32,376 nt of DNA from a virus (IMGVR_UViG_3300034093_000979:1-32376), one strand, 5' to 3'. Positions 1 through 9,383 are shown, counted from the first letter of the stretch. Notes: generated from the letters alone by a model not told the origin. Translations and numbers: made by a program.

Positions 1-1582
1 CCGTACTTGCCGCAGTTCCACCATTGGCAATAGCAACCGTCCCAGAGGTAATTGCCGAACCAGCAAGGGCGATTGAAGTATTGCCCGAAGCCGTGAGCCG
101 ACCCTTGCTATCCACAGTAAACGTGCCCACTTGCGATGCAGAGCCGAAAGAGCCAGCAGTAGCAGTTGTTGCCGCAAGGGTTGGGTCGGGGTAGGTACCT
201 GTAAGGTCGCCTCCAGCGGTGCCTGAAGGAGCAGCCGTTACGGTTGCGGAACCACCCAAAGAAATTGCTGAACCGTTGACTGTAACGGCGGAGTTAGTTA
301 GCCCAGCGTTAGGAATAGTGGCGACGGACCCAATTACACCACCAGAAGTTGTCGTGACATAACCTGCAGTAGTCAGGGGCGTAGTCACTGTTCCCGTAAA
401 AGTGGGTGACGCTAGTGGCGCTTTTGCGGCAAGGTCAGTAGTGAGGTTAGTGACCTGTGATTGAGCAACAGTAATCGCATCCGAACCACCAGAAGTGTGC
501 GTTGACGCGTGCGCAGTCGGGGTACGGGCATCCGTAAGGCGAGCATCGCTTGTCGTAACAAGGCCCGCCTGAGCTGCTGTTTGATTTTTCCACAAGCTGC
601 TTGTAGTGTCATACGCCAGCAAGTCATTATCGGCAGGAGTCGATGCGTATCCAGTTCCAATCAGGACGTTGTGTAACTCTTGTAGTTCAGGACCATTCTG
701 TGGCTTAACAAAAATCTCACCGTTGTTGGAATTTGAACGAGTAACGATTCCGATAAACACAAGGTGCGCTGGAGCAACGGGCTTGTTCGCAAGACCGTAA
801 ATAAGATTACCGCTTGTACCTAACCACACTGGGTCGCCAGCGGTTGCGGTTGAGGTATCAAGACCAGCGAGAAGACCTTCGGCTACCACCTTTACCTGGG
901 CATTGGTTGAGCCCCCCGCCTCCAACAAACCCATAGTTTTTGACGAGGTTGCTTCTGAAGCATTTGATGCCTTAGAGACAACTATGTTGGTGCCATCGGC
1001 AGATGAAACGTAGACGGCTTGACCCTTGGCAATCGCTTCACCAAGTTTTACGTCGTGCTTTATCTGCGCGGTGTAGCCAGCAGAGGGAGCGTTGGTTACA
1101 TCAATGTGAAGTTCGTTTAAAGCATCCTCGTATGTTACCGATGCGTTTGTGTGATTACTGTGTGTGAATAACGGCGCAACGTAGTCTTGAATTTCTTCTT
1201 GACTAAGTTGGTTAACCCACTCAACATCGTAGTTGGTGTTAGATGCCTTAGCCAGTAACTGCCCATCGGTACCTCCGATAGGGATGCCGTACTCAGTACC
1301 CCCTCCACCTCCCGCAGTTGCACTAGATGAGAACGTTCCAACCCAAACAGGGTACGACGGGTCTCCACCCTCGAACTGAACCCAGACACCAGCGCCAACC
1401 GCGGGCGTTGCTTCTGGAGCACCAGGGTCTCGTTTAGCCCATGCCCAGTCGGTTACAGCGTCCCCAAGAACCTGGGGTACCTGGACTCGTAGACGTCCGC
1501 GGGTAAGAGGGTCGCGGGTGTCAAATACAATTCCACGGTACAGCCCAGGAAATCTCCTGTTGCCGTAATCGTCTGTAAACAT
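1..1582 (-). CDS. gp5-like OB-fold spike fused to tail-fibre domains (3' end outside the window)
   Basis: The ATG at 1582 overlaps the stop of the upstream baseplate gene (TAATG). The frame stays open for 527 codons to the window edge, so the C-terminus is missing. Residues 14-85 resemble the OB-fold of gp5/VgrG-type spikes: YRGIVFDTRDP, then LRVQVPQVLGD, then GAGVWVQFEGGDPSYPVWVG. A glycine-rich linker follows at about 90-96. Residues 165-300 form a beta-rich domain (GEAIAKGQAVYVSS, GLLEAGG, GDPVWLG) of a type I associate with phage fibres. From about 345 come low-complexity fibre signatures: DARLTDARTPTAHASTH, APLASPTFTGTV, GGDLTGTYPDPTLA. The order hub, gp25-like, gp6-like, then this gene fits a baseplate central spike. 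Fusion of spike and fibre elements in one chain is inferred from the sequence. Family assignment is from memory of motifs. Confidence 0.8.
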   Translation of the reverse strand, partial: MFTDDYGNRRFPGLYRGIVFDTRDPLTRGRLRVQVPQVLGDAVTDWAWAKRDPGAPEATPAVGAGVWVQFEGGDPSYPVWVGTFSSSATAGGGGGTEYGIPIGGTDGQLLAKASNTNYDVEWVNQLSQEEIQDYVAPLFTHSNHTNASVTYEDALNELHIDVTNAPSAGYTAQIKHDVKLGEAIAKGQAVYVSSADGTNIVVSKASNASEATSSKTMGLLEAGGSTNAQVKVVAEGLLAGLDTSTATAGDPVWLGTSGNLIYGLANKPVAPAHLVFIGIVTRSNSNNGEIFVKPQNGPELQELHNVLIGTGYASTPADNDLLAYDTTSSLWKNQTAAQAGLVTTSDARLTDARTPTAHASTHTSGGSDAITVAQSQVTNLTTDLAAKAPLASPTFTGTVTTPLTTAGYVTTTSGGVIGSVATIPNAGLTNSAVTVNGSAISLGGSATVTAAPSGTAGGDLTGTYPDPTLAATTATAGSFGSASQVGTFTVDSKGRLTASGNTSIALAGSAITSGTVAIANGGTAAST

Positions 1583-3450
1583 TAGGTTCTAGTTACTACA
1601 ATCGTGTAGGTGCTGGTGGTCAGCCTGTCTTCGGATACGCACTTTACCGTGATGGTGTTTGCCCCCACCGCGAGAGGTATCACCGCGGTTGGGTTGTAAG
1701 AGTAAATGTTAGCTCCGACTCCAGCGGTAACGGTCATGCCCGTAATTCCACCAAGCGACAGTACCGTGCTAGCGGAAGAGGTTGCTCCCGTATACGCGTA
1801 CGTTGTCGAGGCAAAGGTAATTCCCGTTACGTTTGATAGCGCCAAACTCGAGGGAGTGGCGTCTGTAGACAAGGCGGAGAGAGTAGCGCTGTTTGCCTTA
1901 ATAATGGGAATTTCATTTGCCGCACACACTAGGGGAAGTCGAACAGCTGTCCCGCCCAAGCGGTTTAGTTGGGTAACGCTAACGTTTTTAATCCCAGGAA
2001 CATAACGGAGCCAGTACTCAATTTCCTCTGGGTAAAGAGTTTGTGCAAATGAGACGCTGTTGAATCCGTACTTGGCAGAAAGAATAGTCCGAATTGTAGA
2101 CTCAATCTCTGCCGCGGTGTACTGGTCCTCCTTGGAGTACTTAACCTCAAGGGTTACAGGAACGTACGTTGGGGGAGCAACCGTAACTGTTACTCCAATT
2201 TGCGTTTTATCCGTAAGCTCAGCCAGTGCCGCGGCGTAGACGTCGCCCCACACAACTGCGTTCAAGGCATCGGGGATAGTGTTTGCCGCAAACTCTGCTT
2301 CGTACGTAGTGGGGTCGTAACCTGGGTACGGGTCTTGCGCGCTGTCTTCTGCCGCGGGAGCGACGTAGGTAGTTACCGAGGTAAAGGTTTCTGCATAAGC
2401 ATTTGCCTTGCCAATGACGGTTGCCCCAAGCGCTAGATTTGCGTAATCCTCGAGCGCAACTGCTCGTTTCATTGCTCGAAGCGCGTACGGCGCGTTCTTA
2501 CGGACAGTAGACGAAGACTCGGGGTCACTACCACCAACGGCTGCGGTGTTAGTAATGGTAAGGCTACTTGCGATAGCGCTAAAGTTTGGTACGCCAGGAA
2601 TTCGGTAGATAGCGTTCAACGAGTTTGCGGGAATACGTCCCACAGACCCACCACCAACAACGTACTGAACTTTAATCAAAGCGTTAGTAGTTGGAATCTT
2701 TCCTGTAATTCCGTCTCCAAAAACTACATACACAAAGTTATTAGCGTCAGTGTACGTAGTAAAAACAGAGTCGGTATCGGCCCCGTCAATAAGGTTGGCG
2801 ATAAACGTCCATTCCTCGTACGCGTCATTGCGGAGCACGTATACGCGCACTGAATCTTCGACTACTTGATTTTCTAGTAGTCGGTATTCTTGGTTAGCAG
2901 AGCCGTCTGACGCACCAAGTGCCTCGCCCGACGTACCGTTTTCTTCCGCGTTACCAGGTCGTAGGGAGATGTTTTCTCCGTGAGAAGCGCTGACATCTAC
3001 AAAGCTGTTTGCAGGAACTGTTGCTACTGCCAACGTCTCAAAGATGATGTTGATTACGGTGTCGCCGTTCACATACTGGCCGCTCAACTGTGTTCCTATA
3101 GGAAGAACGATTGCCGATGCCGACGAGTTGGTGAATCGAACGGTACACGTTGCTGCTTGATACCCCGCGGGAGTGTATCCAAACATGCGCGAAATGTTAA
3201 GGATTGATTCTCGTTGATTGGCGGTATCTAAGGACAGTTCGTTAGCGACTCGGTCAATGTAGTACGACATAACGTCACCCATGTAGGCAAACGCCTCGAC
3301 TATTGCCATACCAAAGTCATTTGCGTCAGTTCCCTGCCACGCGTTATTGGTGCGGTCCTTGATTCTCTCAATCAACGCGGTACGGATAGAGTAAAAATCT
3401 CTATCTGTGTAATCAATCGTTGTAGGGATTACCTCTACTTCATTAGCCAT
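1582..3450 (-). CDS. Baseplate J / gp6-like wedge protein with C-terminal cadherin-like sandwich
   Basis: This 622-aa protein has the start typical of baseplate J-like proteins: TIDYTDRDFYSIRTAL, then DFGMAIVEAFAYMGDVMSYYIDRVANE, with NISRMFGY near residue 90. It would form part of the wedge ring that surrounds the hub and joins it to the fibres. The last 100 or so residues (about 521-622) look like a separate module, with LALSNVTGITFASTTYAY, then PLAVGANTITVKCVSED and a YTIVVTRT end. This pattern recalls the cadherin-like beta-sandwich seen on surface proteins. GAGG lies 7 bases before the ATG at 3450. The gene follows the gp25-like gene by two bases and its stop overlaps the start of the spike gene. 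The core assignment is strong; the C-terminal module is a pattern match. Confidence 0.88.
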   Translation of the reverse strand: MANEVEVIPTTIDYTDRDFYSIRTALIERIKDRTNNAWQGTDANDFGMAIVEAFAYMGDVMSYYIDRVANELSLDTANQRESILNISRMFGYTPAGYQAATCTVRFTNSSASAIVLPIGTQLSGQYVNGDTVINIIFETLAVATVPANSFVDVSASHGENISLRPGNAEENGTSGEALGASDGSANQEYRLLENQVVEDSVRVYVLRNDAYEEWTFIANLIDGADTDSVFTTYTDANNFVYVVFGDGITGKIPTTNALIKVQYVVGGGSVGRIPANSLNAIYRIPGVPNFSAIASSLTITNTAAVGGSDPESSSTVRKNAPYALRAMKRAVALEDYANLALGATVIGKANAYAETFTSVTTYVAPAAEDSAQDPYPGYDPTTYEAEFAANTIPDALNAVVWGDVYAAALAELTDKTQIGVTVTVAPPTYVPVTLEVKYSKEDQYTAAEIESTIRTILSAKYGFNSVSFAQTLYPEEIEYWLRYVPGIKNVSVTQLNRLGGTAVRLPLVCAANEIPIIKANSATLSALSTDATPSSLALSNVTGITFASTTYAYTGATSSASTVLSLGGITGMTVTAGVGANIYSYNPTAVIPLAVGANTITVKCVSEDRLTTSTYTIVVTRT

Positions 3451-3452
3451 TT

Positions 3453-3875
3453 CTATGCCTCGCTAATCGGGGAAGAACCAGAGATGTTGACTATTCCCAT
3501 TGTTGTTTCTGCTAAATTATTATTTGGAAGAAAGTAACCGACGGTTACGTTTAAAACGCCTGAACTGGTGTCAAAAGAAAAATCTACTGTATCAAGGCTC
3601 AACTTTTCAAGGTTATTGGCAAATGCAATCTCAATCTCTCTGGTGAGGATTTCGCGCGCCATAGACTCGGTATTGAACTCAATATCCGCAATAGCAACCC
3701 CGTACGTAGGGCGAAGTAAGCGCTCGCCAACGGATGTTCCTAAAGCGGTCTTTACTCGGTATTCCCAAATCTTTTCAGGGTCAGCGGTAGCGGCAACTGC
3801 TCCGCCACCAGTCAGGGCAAACGGAAGTTGAATCGCGCGTTCTGCGCGGAATGTAGACCTACTTAGTTCTGCCAT
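3453..3875 (-). CDS. gp25-like baseplate wedge protein
   Basis: The protein is 140 aa, the usual size for gp25/Afp9-like wedge proteins with a lysozyme-like fold that connect sheath to baseplate. The family signature is present: VKTALGTSVGERLLRP, with GERxxRPxYG at residues 50-59, followed by a helix with EILTREIEIAFANN and then a beta stretch ending in VGYFLPN. The start ATG at 3875 lies inside the last codons of the upstream hub gene (17-bp overlap), so translation is probably coupled. The following J-like gene begins two bases after its stop. The order gp25-like then gp6-like is conserved across contractile tails and injection systems. Confidence 0.88.
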   Translation of the reverse strand: MAELSRSTFRAERAIQLPFALTGGGAVAATADPEKIWEYRVKTALGTSVGERLLRPTYGVAIADIEFNTESMAREILTREIEIAFANNLEKLSLDTVDFSFDTSSGVLNVTVGYFLPNNNLAETTMGIVNISGSSPISEA

Positions 3876-5142
3876 TAGTCACTCCAGTCGCTTGCCATCG
3901 TGCGTTATCCTTACGGAATCCCGCGTCCTTAGGCCGTATCTGTGAACTTCCAATCCTTATGGATGGTTTCCACTGGGCACCTATTGCGGTACCCTTTTTG
4001 ATTGCTTCGGGAATGTTTACAGTTCCCTTTTCCCAATCAATTGCGGGCCTTAGATTTGTTTGGTTATTTTTGCCAGTGCCATCCGTAAGGATGACTGCTT
4101 CGATTTCGTATTCCCCGTTGGAACGGATGGTGTGTCTAGCCTCTTTGACAATCCAAAGACCGTCTGTCAGAGGGCCCGTTCCCAATACGCGTACTGGATT
4201 GAACGGGGAGATTCTAGGGTCTCCCTTACATTTTACCTTGGCGGGAGTATTGAATCTCGCCATAGTGGCGGCACCTTCTGCCAGGTCCCTAGCCGTTTGA
4301 GATGACTGAATTACCTGGTCGCTTCTAAACTCCTTGAACAAAACGTCTGCGTTAGAGTCGCGGAGCCCAACGCCCATGTCCGCGGGAGAGGCCGAGTTCT
4401 TTGTCACAACACTGGTGGTCGGATTTACTCCACCCGTTTGTTTCTCCGCGCGTTGCGCACCTGACGTTTCAACGTTGTCTCCTTTGAGAACCCTGAACGA
4501 CGCAAGTGTTTTGTCGTAGTGCTTAACTCCGCTGGAAACGTAGTTATCGTCAATGAATAGCAGGGCAGAGTTTGTTGCTCCCGCGTTTAGCGCACTATCA
4601 ACCTTTTTAAGATGAATGTTAGTTCCCTCGCAGTAGAGCGCGTATCCAATTTTCTTAGCGTGCTCAGACAGCCATTCCCAGTAAGAGTGGCCCGCCATGG
4701 TCAGTTGGGGAAATCTTGTTGGGTGGCTATCAGAAACCAGATTCATACCAAACTCGCCTGCAATAATTCGGGCGACATCGGGGATTGTCATGTTTGAGAA
4801 AGTGCGCGACGCCCGTTCCTTCAGGGGGTAACTAGCACCAACGCAATGCACCTGCATTGGTTTAGCCATTTTGGTTTGCACAGTCTTGGAAACGTGAGAC
4901 ACATACCCCACCCACTGCTTGCTGCGCCCCTGCTGTGCCCACTCAACTAAAATCGGAAGACCAGTAGGAATGTCTTTGAACCAAGTTTCTGAAGTACGGA
5001 TAAAGCTGACCACCAACACATCGTGGCAATACTGCTTTTGGTAGATGTCGATATACGCCGCTTTTTGTGTAAGGCTGGGCATCGTAGGAAACGACACCTT
5101 GAAAGTAGTGCCTCTGCGGAGTTTACCTGGCTCAGCCCGCAC
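3859..5142 (-). CDS. Baseplate hub protein (gp27 / VgrG N-terminal / phage D-like)
   Basis: The 427-aa protein uses a GTG start at 5142, chosen because GAGG lies seven bases upstream. The start overlaps the stop of the LysM gene by 11 bp. It resembles hub proteins of the gp27/gpD type: PILVEWAQQG and WVGYVSHVSK early, then the helical part TIPDVARIIAGEFGMN, the GHSYWEWLSEHAKKIGYALY segment typical of this fold, and a later beta domain with FNPVRVLGTGPLTDGLWIVKEARHTI. It would form the trimeric hub beneath the tube, carrying the OB-fold spike encoded at 1-1582. Hub and OB-fold are therefore on separate genes here, as in T4, rather than fused as in VgrG. No enzymatic motif was seen. Assignment is from motif pattern and gene order. 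Confidence 0.8.
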   Translation of the reverse strand: MRAEPGKLRRGTTFKVSFPTMPSLTQKAAYIDIYQKQYCHDVLVVSFIRTSETWFKDIPTGLPILVEWAQQGRSKQWVGYVSHVSKTVQTKMAKPMQVHCVGASYPLKERASRTFSNMTIPDVARIIAGEFGMNLVSDSHPTRFPQLTMAGHSYWEWLSEHAKKIGYALYCEGTNIHLKKVDSALNAGATNSALLFIDDNYVSSGVKHYDKTLASFRVLKGDNVETSGAQRAEKQTGGVNPTTSVVTKNSASPADMGVGLRDSNADVLFKEFRSDQVIQSSQTARDLAEGAATMARFNTPAKVKCKGDPRISPFNPVRVLGTGPLTDGLWIVKEARHTIRSNGEYEIEAVILTDGTGKNNQTNLRPAIDWEKGTVNIPEAIKKGTAIGAQWKPSIRIGSSQIRPKDAGFRKDNARWQATGVTNGRTK

Positions 5143-5410
5143 TTGGAATCCTCAAGGTAGTTCCAGGTTCAATAGACATTGGGTTAGGAAGTTCAGGGTT
5201 AAAGTCTAGAATCCTCCACCATTTTTCCGCATCACCGTAGAACCGAATAGCTAGCAAATCAAGTCGGTCATTTACGGTCCACGTGTGAGTAAAGTACTCG
5301 GTTGTTTGTGTTGGGAATACACGGGTAACAACTGCTTCGTAACTATTGTTAGCTCGTTTAAACGAACGGAAGATGTTTCCTTCGGCGTATCGGCTGTCTG
5401 AGTAAATCAT
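5132..5410 (-). CDS. LysM-domain baseplate protein (gp53/Afp7-like)
   Basis: A 92-aa protein with AGGAG five bases before the ATG at 5410. Residues 41-89 form a LysM-type module: HTWTVNDRLDLLAIRFYGDAEKWWRILDFNP.. is split as usual into two helices, followed by a closing IEPGTTLRIP strand. Proteins of this kind (T4 gp53, Afp7/Pvc7) sit in the inner baseplate and help clamp the wedges around the hub. They are not cell-wall enzymes in this setting. The gene lies between the 475-aa tail protein and the hub, as in other contractile systems. The N-terminal 40 residues are a beta-rich extension. Confidence 0.8.
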   Translation of the reverse strand: MIYSDSRYAEGNIFRSFKRANNSYEAVVTRVFPTQTTEYFTHTWTVNDRLDLLAIRFYGDAEKWWRILDFNPELPNPMSIEPGTTLRIPSAG

Positions 5411-5418
5411 TTGTTCTC

Positions 5419-6846
5419 CTAAACCTGATAGTCGGGAATGCGGTTAAAGGTGATGCTCACCGTAGAAAAGATGGGGACCATTCGTTCGTCGAAGATTCGG
5501 TGGGAAACAGAGATTGCTCCAATGTATCCCCAGTAACGAAGCTTGTGTCCCAAGTGAAGGTCGACGGGACGACCCGTAAGGAAGCCAATGTCTGAGGTAG
5601 TTCCGCGGAAACGGGTGTCTAGTTTGTACCCAAGAATTGTACTAAGCAAGAACTCTACGTCGTACATAGTTCCGTAGTTATAGATACGGCTCTGGTCCTC
5701 CTCGCTGGGCTGCACTGGTGCGTACGGGTTTCTGTCGCCGCGCCGTCCCGCCTTGAGCTTTCCATCGGTTCCGTAGTACTGGAAGTCAAAGATTCGGTTT
5801 AAAACCAGGTCAAAGGTAATCGTGCTCATGGTCTGTTCACCAAGCAAGTTAAACCGCTCAAGACCCGAGGATTCCATTGCCGTGTCTACGTCGGGACTTC
5901 CTGCCCACGCCATGTCTAGCGTGCCAGGATTGTAGTGAAATTGAAACGCCCAACGCTTAAACGTAGAGTCGTTTGGCCTTTGCGTTTCAGAGATAACGGT
6001 AAAGTTGTCTTTCTTTCCGCCGTCTGCGTAAAGCCAAATCATTCCCTTATTGCTACTGGCGTCTTTCCATAGCTCTTCGGCAGTAGTCACTGATGTCGGG
6101 GTATTTCCGCCCTTCATCAAGTTTGCAAGATTCTGAAAGTCTTTTCCAGCGGAGAAGTACGCTTCTTTGACCATTCCAACGTTGTATTTCAGAGCCTTGC
6201 TGCCGTAGTCGTAAATAAACGCGTTGGGGTCGGGAGTGTTGGGTGCAACTGTCGGAGTTGCCTCAATTTCGAAGCCCAACTTAGTTATCTGCTTTTCTGT
6301 TTCCGAAATTCCTGTAGAAAGTTCCTTGTTAACAATGTCTATGAAAGTAACACGTGCCAAGCGGTCTTTTCCTTTAAGTCCCTCGGGCCAGTACTTCCCA
6401 CTTTTTTTAGTTAAATTCTTATCCATGTATTTTTTAGTAAAGCTGACGGTCCTGTTGTACACAGGAACATAGCTTCCAGAAACTAAAGTTTGAGTATAAA
6501 ACTGTACGTCTAAAGCGGGCTTCTCCCCGCCGTTGGGAAAAAAATTGTCAAGAAACTTGGGAGTACTAACTGCAATGGCGTCGTCAAAAGCGTTAGTACT
6601 GTGGAGAGGGTAAACTTTAGAGCCAGTAACAAACGTAACTGCTTTGGGAGTACGCGACGTTCCAGAAACGTTAGCGGGACCCCAGGCTCGGTAATACGCC
6701 GCCAGAGCAATTCCCTCTTCTCGTTGGTTCTTTAGCTTTGTTCGCAGCGCGCGCAACTGATTTACTTTTAACTCTGCTAGTCCAGGGTAGGTTTGCCCAA
6801 CACGTGCGTAATCGTCAATGCGGTCGGGAATAGGTGTGAGTGCCAT
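5419..6846 (-). CDS. Tail/baseplate protein next to LysM gene, possible tube initiator
   Basis: A 475-aa protein whose ATG at 6846 overlaps the tape-measure stop (TAATG). The N-terminal half (1-260) has no motif that I recognise. The C-terminal half contains WAFQFHYNPGTLDMAW, then TMSTITFDLVLNRIFDF and VEFLLSTILGY, and ends in VSITFNRIPDY. This recalls proteins encoded just before LysM baseplate proteins in many Gram-positive phages, which build the first layer under the tube. The position between tape measure and LysM gene supports a baseplate or tube-initiator role. The long N-terminal half is unexplained and may be an inserted domain. Confidence 0.6.
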   Translation of the reverse strand: MALTPIPDRIDDYARVGQTYPGLAELKVNQLRALRTKLKNQREEGIALAAYYRAWGPANVSGTSRTPKAVTFVTGSKVYPLHSTNAFDDAIAVSTPKFLDNFFPNGGEKPALDVQFYTQTLVSGSYVPVYNRTVSFTKKYMDKNLTKKSGKYWPEGLKGKDRLARVTFIDIVNKELSTGISETEKQITKLGFEIEATPTVAPNTPDPNAFIYDYGSKALKYNVGMVKEAYFSAGKDFQNLANLMKGGNTPTSVTTAEELWKDASSNKGMIWLYADGGKKDNFTVISETQRPNDSTFKRWAFQFHYNPGTLDMAWAGSPDVDTAMESSGLERFNLLGEQTMSTITFDLVLNRIFDFQYYGTDGKLKAGRRGDRNPYAPVQPSEEDQSRIYNYGTMYDVEFLLSTILGYKLDTRFRGTTSDIGFLTGRPVDLHLGHKLRYWGYIGAISVSHRIFDERMVPIFSTVSITFNRIPDYQV

Positions 6847-9236
6847 TACATGCGTCCAATCTTCATAATGTCGCTGTCATCCTCAAGAGTTTCTTGTACA
6901 ATCTTGGCAAATCGTCGGGCCTCTGCTTCTGAGGCAGACTTGACATTTACATTGATGACGATTCCGCCTCGACCGCCGCGGCTTGGAGAAGAGCTAAAGT
7001 CAACCATCCCACCGCCACCAGTAGAGCCAAGACCGACTGCCGTAGGTCCGCCCTTACCCGTTTTCCCTGTCGAAGCGTCTTCTTTAGGGTCCATAATGCT
7101 TTTGAAAGTTCCAAAGATGTTTACGGTAGACGCAGGAGTAGTCAGGTACTCTGATGTGTCTGCCGCGCCAAACCCAAGAGTTGCAAGAATAGAGCTGCTG
7201 CCGTTGACGTTGGCGGACGTAGATGAACCAAACGTTTTTGCCGCACCGCCGTGCTTGCCCGAGTCAGTCTTTCCGCCTGTGCGCGACGTATTAGTAATTG
7301 TTGCTTTTACGGACCCGCCACCAAGACCAGGAACAACCGTTGCTGGGTCAATGTGTGCCCCGCCCTTGAGTACCTCAAAGTGAAGGTGGTTTCCTGTTGA
7401 AGTACCTGTCGTGCCCATGCTTCCAATACGCTGACCAGCAACAACGGTGTCACCTTTTTTAGCAATGAGCTTGGACATGTGGGAATAGGTAGTCACGTAC
7501 CCATCGCTGTGGTCAATCTTTATGTGCTGTCCGTAACCACCGCTTGTTCCAGAAAAACTAACTTTACCGTCCGCCGAAGCACCAATTGGCGTTCCTGCGG
7601 AATTGGCAATATCGACACCTTTGTGGAACGAGCTTGCGCCTTTAACTGGTGGGGTTCGAGGACCAAACCCAGAAGTAATACTTCCGCTAGCAGGTCGAAC
7701 AAACTTTGGCTTAGCGCCCTTTCCTGAAGCGGAGGTCTTAGTTCCAGAGGTATCTGTTGCCCCACCAATACCCTCATAGCCACCGCCTGTACCGCCCATC
7801 AGGGCACCAATACCTGATGACAGTAGTCCAATACTTCCACCGATAATAGCTCCAGGAACACCGAACATTGCGCCAGCAAGAGCTCCCGACGCAGTTGCCC
7901 CAAGAATGTTTCCTGCGACTCCCCAGCCGTCGCCCTTCTTTGCAGCGTCGTGCGCACCTACTGCCGACATACCGACACCCACTGCACCGCCTGCAACACC
8001 CAGCCCTTTAAGTGCAACACTTCCGACCTTGCCCGCTGCAGCCATTAGTCCCTTGCCCGCTGCGCCAGCCTTGCTTCCCAAATAACTTCCCGCCGCAGTG
8101 AGAGCTGCTCCGCCCAGCCCACTGCTGTCCAGGCTTTTAAGCAACCCCCCAGCAGCACCACCAGCACCCGTTGAGGTAATTGCGTCGACCGCGGCCTTGA
8201 GTCCTCCTACCGAAGCGGCAAGTCCTTCCATGCCCTTGTTCAAGGTCTCAATGATTGGAACAGCCGTTTTTAGTCCTTGAATGTAAGACGCTTGTCCTGC
8301 CTGCATAACGCCTTCTTCAGAGGCGGCAATGGCGTTAAGTTCCTGCTGGGGGTTGACAAGGCCCTTGGCTTCGAGGCCCTTCATGGCAGCGTCTACTTCT
8401 CGCCTGTTAGACAGGTCAAGTTCTTTACCAGAGTCGGCACGGTACAGTTCCGACAGGTAGTACATCTGTTGCTGGTCTTCGGACATTCCAGAGTTTTTAA
8501 GGAACGAACCTAAATTACCTCGACGGAAAGACTCTTGAACGTCGGTTACAGATGCCCCTGCTCGTCCAGCAGTAAGTCGGTTATGGATTTCTCCAAAGAG
8601 TTCTTTCTGTGTCTTTACCGCACCCGTACGAGGGTCAGCCGTAAAGATACCCATGGTACGAAGTAGGTTCATGGATTGTCCACCAGCGCCCGCTGTGAGC
8701 CCCTCTAACGCTGCCGCAGCGCGGTTGGTGTCCATGTTCAAATAACGAGCAGCGCCACCCACACCAGCCGTAAGCTGCGCCTCGTAGCCACCCCCCATGG
8801 TGACACCACGCTGACCGTAGAACTGCGCCAGTTGGGCTGTAGCCATAGGGCTCTGGATACCAAACTTGCCAAGACCGTTTTTGAGACGGTTGTACATCGC
8901 ACCCTGGCCCATGGTGGCGTTTCCGCCCTGCATGACCCCAGCGTTGTAGTACCCAGTAGCACGCTCAATTACAGACTGAGTAGAGGGAAGGGCTCCAAAA
9001 CCAGCCTTGAGGATGTCCCCGCCGATTGCCATGCCCATGCCAATTCGCTCGCCAGCGGACATCTTGCCCAGCGAGCCAGACATTTTATTGCCGCCATTGG
9101 TTCCCAGCGAAGAGGTAATCTTTCCAATGGTCTTTTCAATATCAGACCACGACTTAGCAACGCTTTTCAGCGCCTTGTCTTGCTGGCTTACTTCACCAGT
9201 AATCTGCTTCAGCGATACGCTGATATCTTTTGCCAT
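6846..9236 (-). CDS. Tape measure protein with embedded M23 peptidase
   Basis: This 796-aa protein is the longest in the window and sits directly after the tail chaperones, as tape measures do. It begins with a helical segment (KQITGEVSQQDKALKSVAKSW) and has a long glycine/alanine-rich hydrophobic region at about 355-485. Residues 515-635 form an M23 zinc endopeptidase domain: GSITSGFGPR, the ligands H538 and D542 (HKGVD), YSHMS near 585, and the HxH pair H617/H619 in GNHLHFE. All expected ligands are present, so it could cut peptidoglycan cross-links when the tail penetrates. A low-complexity Gly/Ser region follows to the end. AAAGAG lies six bases before the ATG. About 800 residues is short for a tape measure and predicts a short tail. 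Confidence 0.85.
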   Translation of the reverse strand: MAKDISVSLKQITGEVSQQDKALKSVAKSWSDIEKTIGKITSSLGTNGGNKMSGSLGKMSAGERIGMGMAIGGDILKAGFGALPSTQSVIERATGYYNAGVMQGGNATMGQGAMYNRLKNGLGKFGIQSPMATAQLAQFYGQRGVTMGGGYEAQLTAGVGGAARYLNMDTNRAAAALEGLTAGAGGQSMNLLRTMGIFTADPRTGAVKTQKELFGEIHNRLTAGRAGASVTDVQESFRRGNLGSFLKNSGMSEDQQQMYYLSELYRADSGKELDLSNRREVDAAMKGLEAKGLVNPQQELNAIAASEEGVMQAGQASYIQGLKTAVPIIETLNKGMEGLAASVGGLKAAVDAITSTGAGGAAGGLLKSLDSSGLGGAALTAAGSYLGSKAGAAGKGLMAAAGKVGSVALKGLGVAGGAVGVGMSAVGAHDAAKKGDGWGVAGNILGATASGALAGAMFGVPGAIIGGSIGLLSSGIGALMGGTGGGYEGIGGATDTSGTKTSASGKGAKPKFVRPASGSITSGFGPRTPPVKGASSFHKGVDIANSAGTPIGASADGKVSFSGTSGGYGQHIKIDHSDGYVTTYSHMSKLIAKKGDTVVAGQRIGSMGTTGTSTGNHLHFEVLKGGAHIDPATVVPGLGGGSVKATITNTSRTGGKTDSGKHGGAAKTFGSSTSANVNGSSSILATLGFGAADTSEYLTTPASTVNIFGTFKSIMDPKEDASTGKTGKGGPTAVGLGSTGGGGMVDFSSSPSRGGRGGIVINVNVKSASEAEARRFAKIVQETLEDDSDIMKIGRM

Positions 9237-9239
9237 TGA

Positions 9240-9383
9240 CTACTCTTTCATAAAAGCTTTGGCTAACTCAACCCAGTTCTTGCGCTCTCGGAATGAGAGG
9301 TTCTGGATTTCAGTCAGGGTCCAACCTTTGAACTTCTTGGTTAGAAACAACCACTCGCTCATGAGGTCGGTGTACTTATCCAC
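9240..9383 (-). CDS. Second tail-assembly chaperone ORF, possibly made as a +1 frameshift extension
   Basis: A short ORF of 47 codons from a GTG at 9383, or 40 from an ATG at 9362. Its end, GWTLTEIQNLSFRERKNWVE, resembles the C-terminal helices of tail chaperones (the T part of lambda G-GT). It lies just before the tape measure, where such an extension is expected. The GTG is one base after the stop of the 273-aa gene, and neither start has a well-spaced ribosome site. Two modes of expression fit: re-initiation at TAA-A-GTG, or a +1 slip at TTT-C (9394-9397 region) that joins the upstream frame to this one. The sequence alone does not decide between them. Confidence 0.6.
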   Translation of the reverse strand: MDKYTDLMSEWLFLTKKFKGWTLTEIQNLSFRERKNWVELAKAFMKE

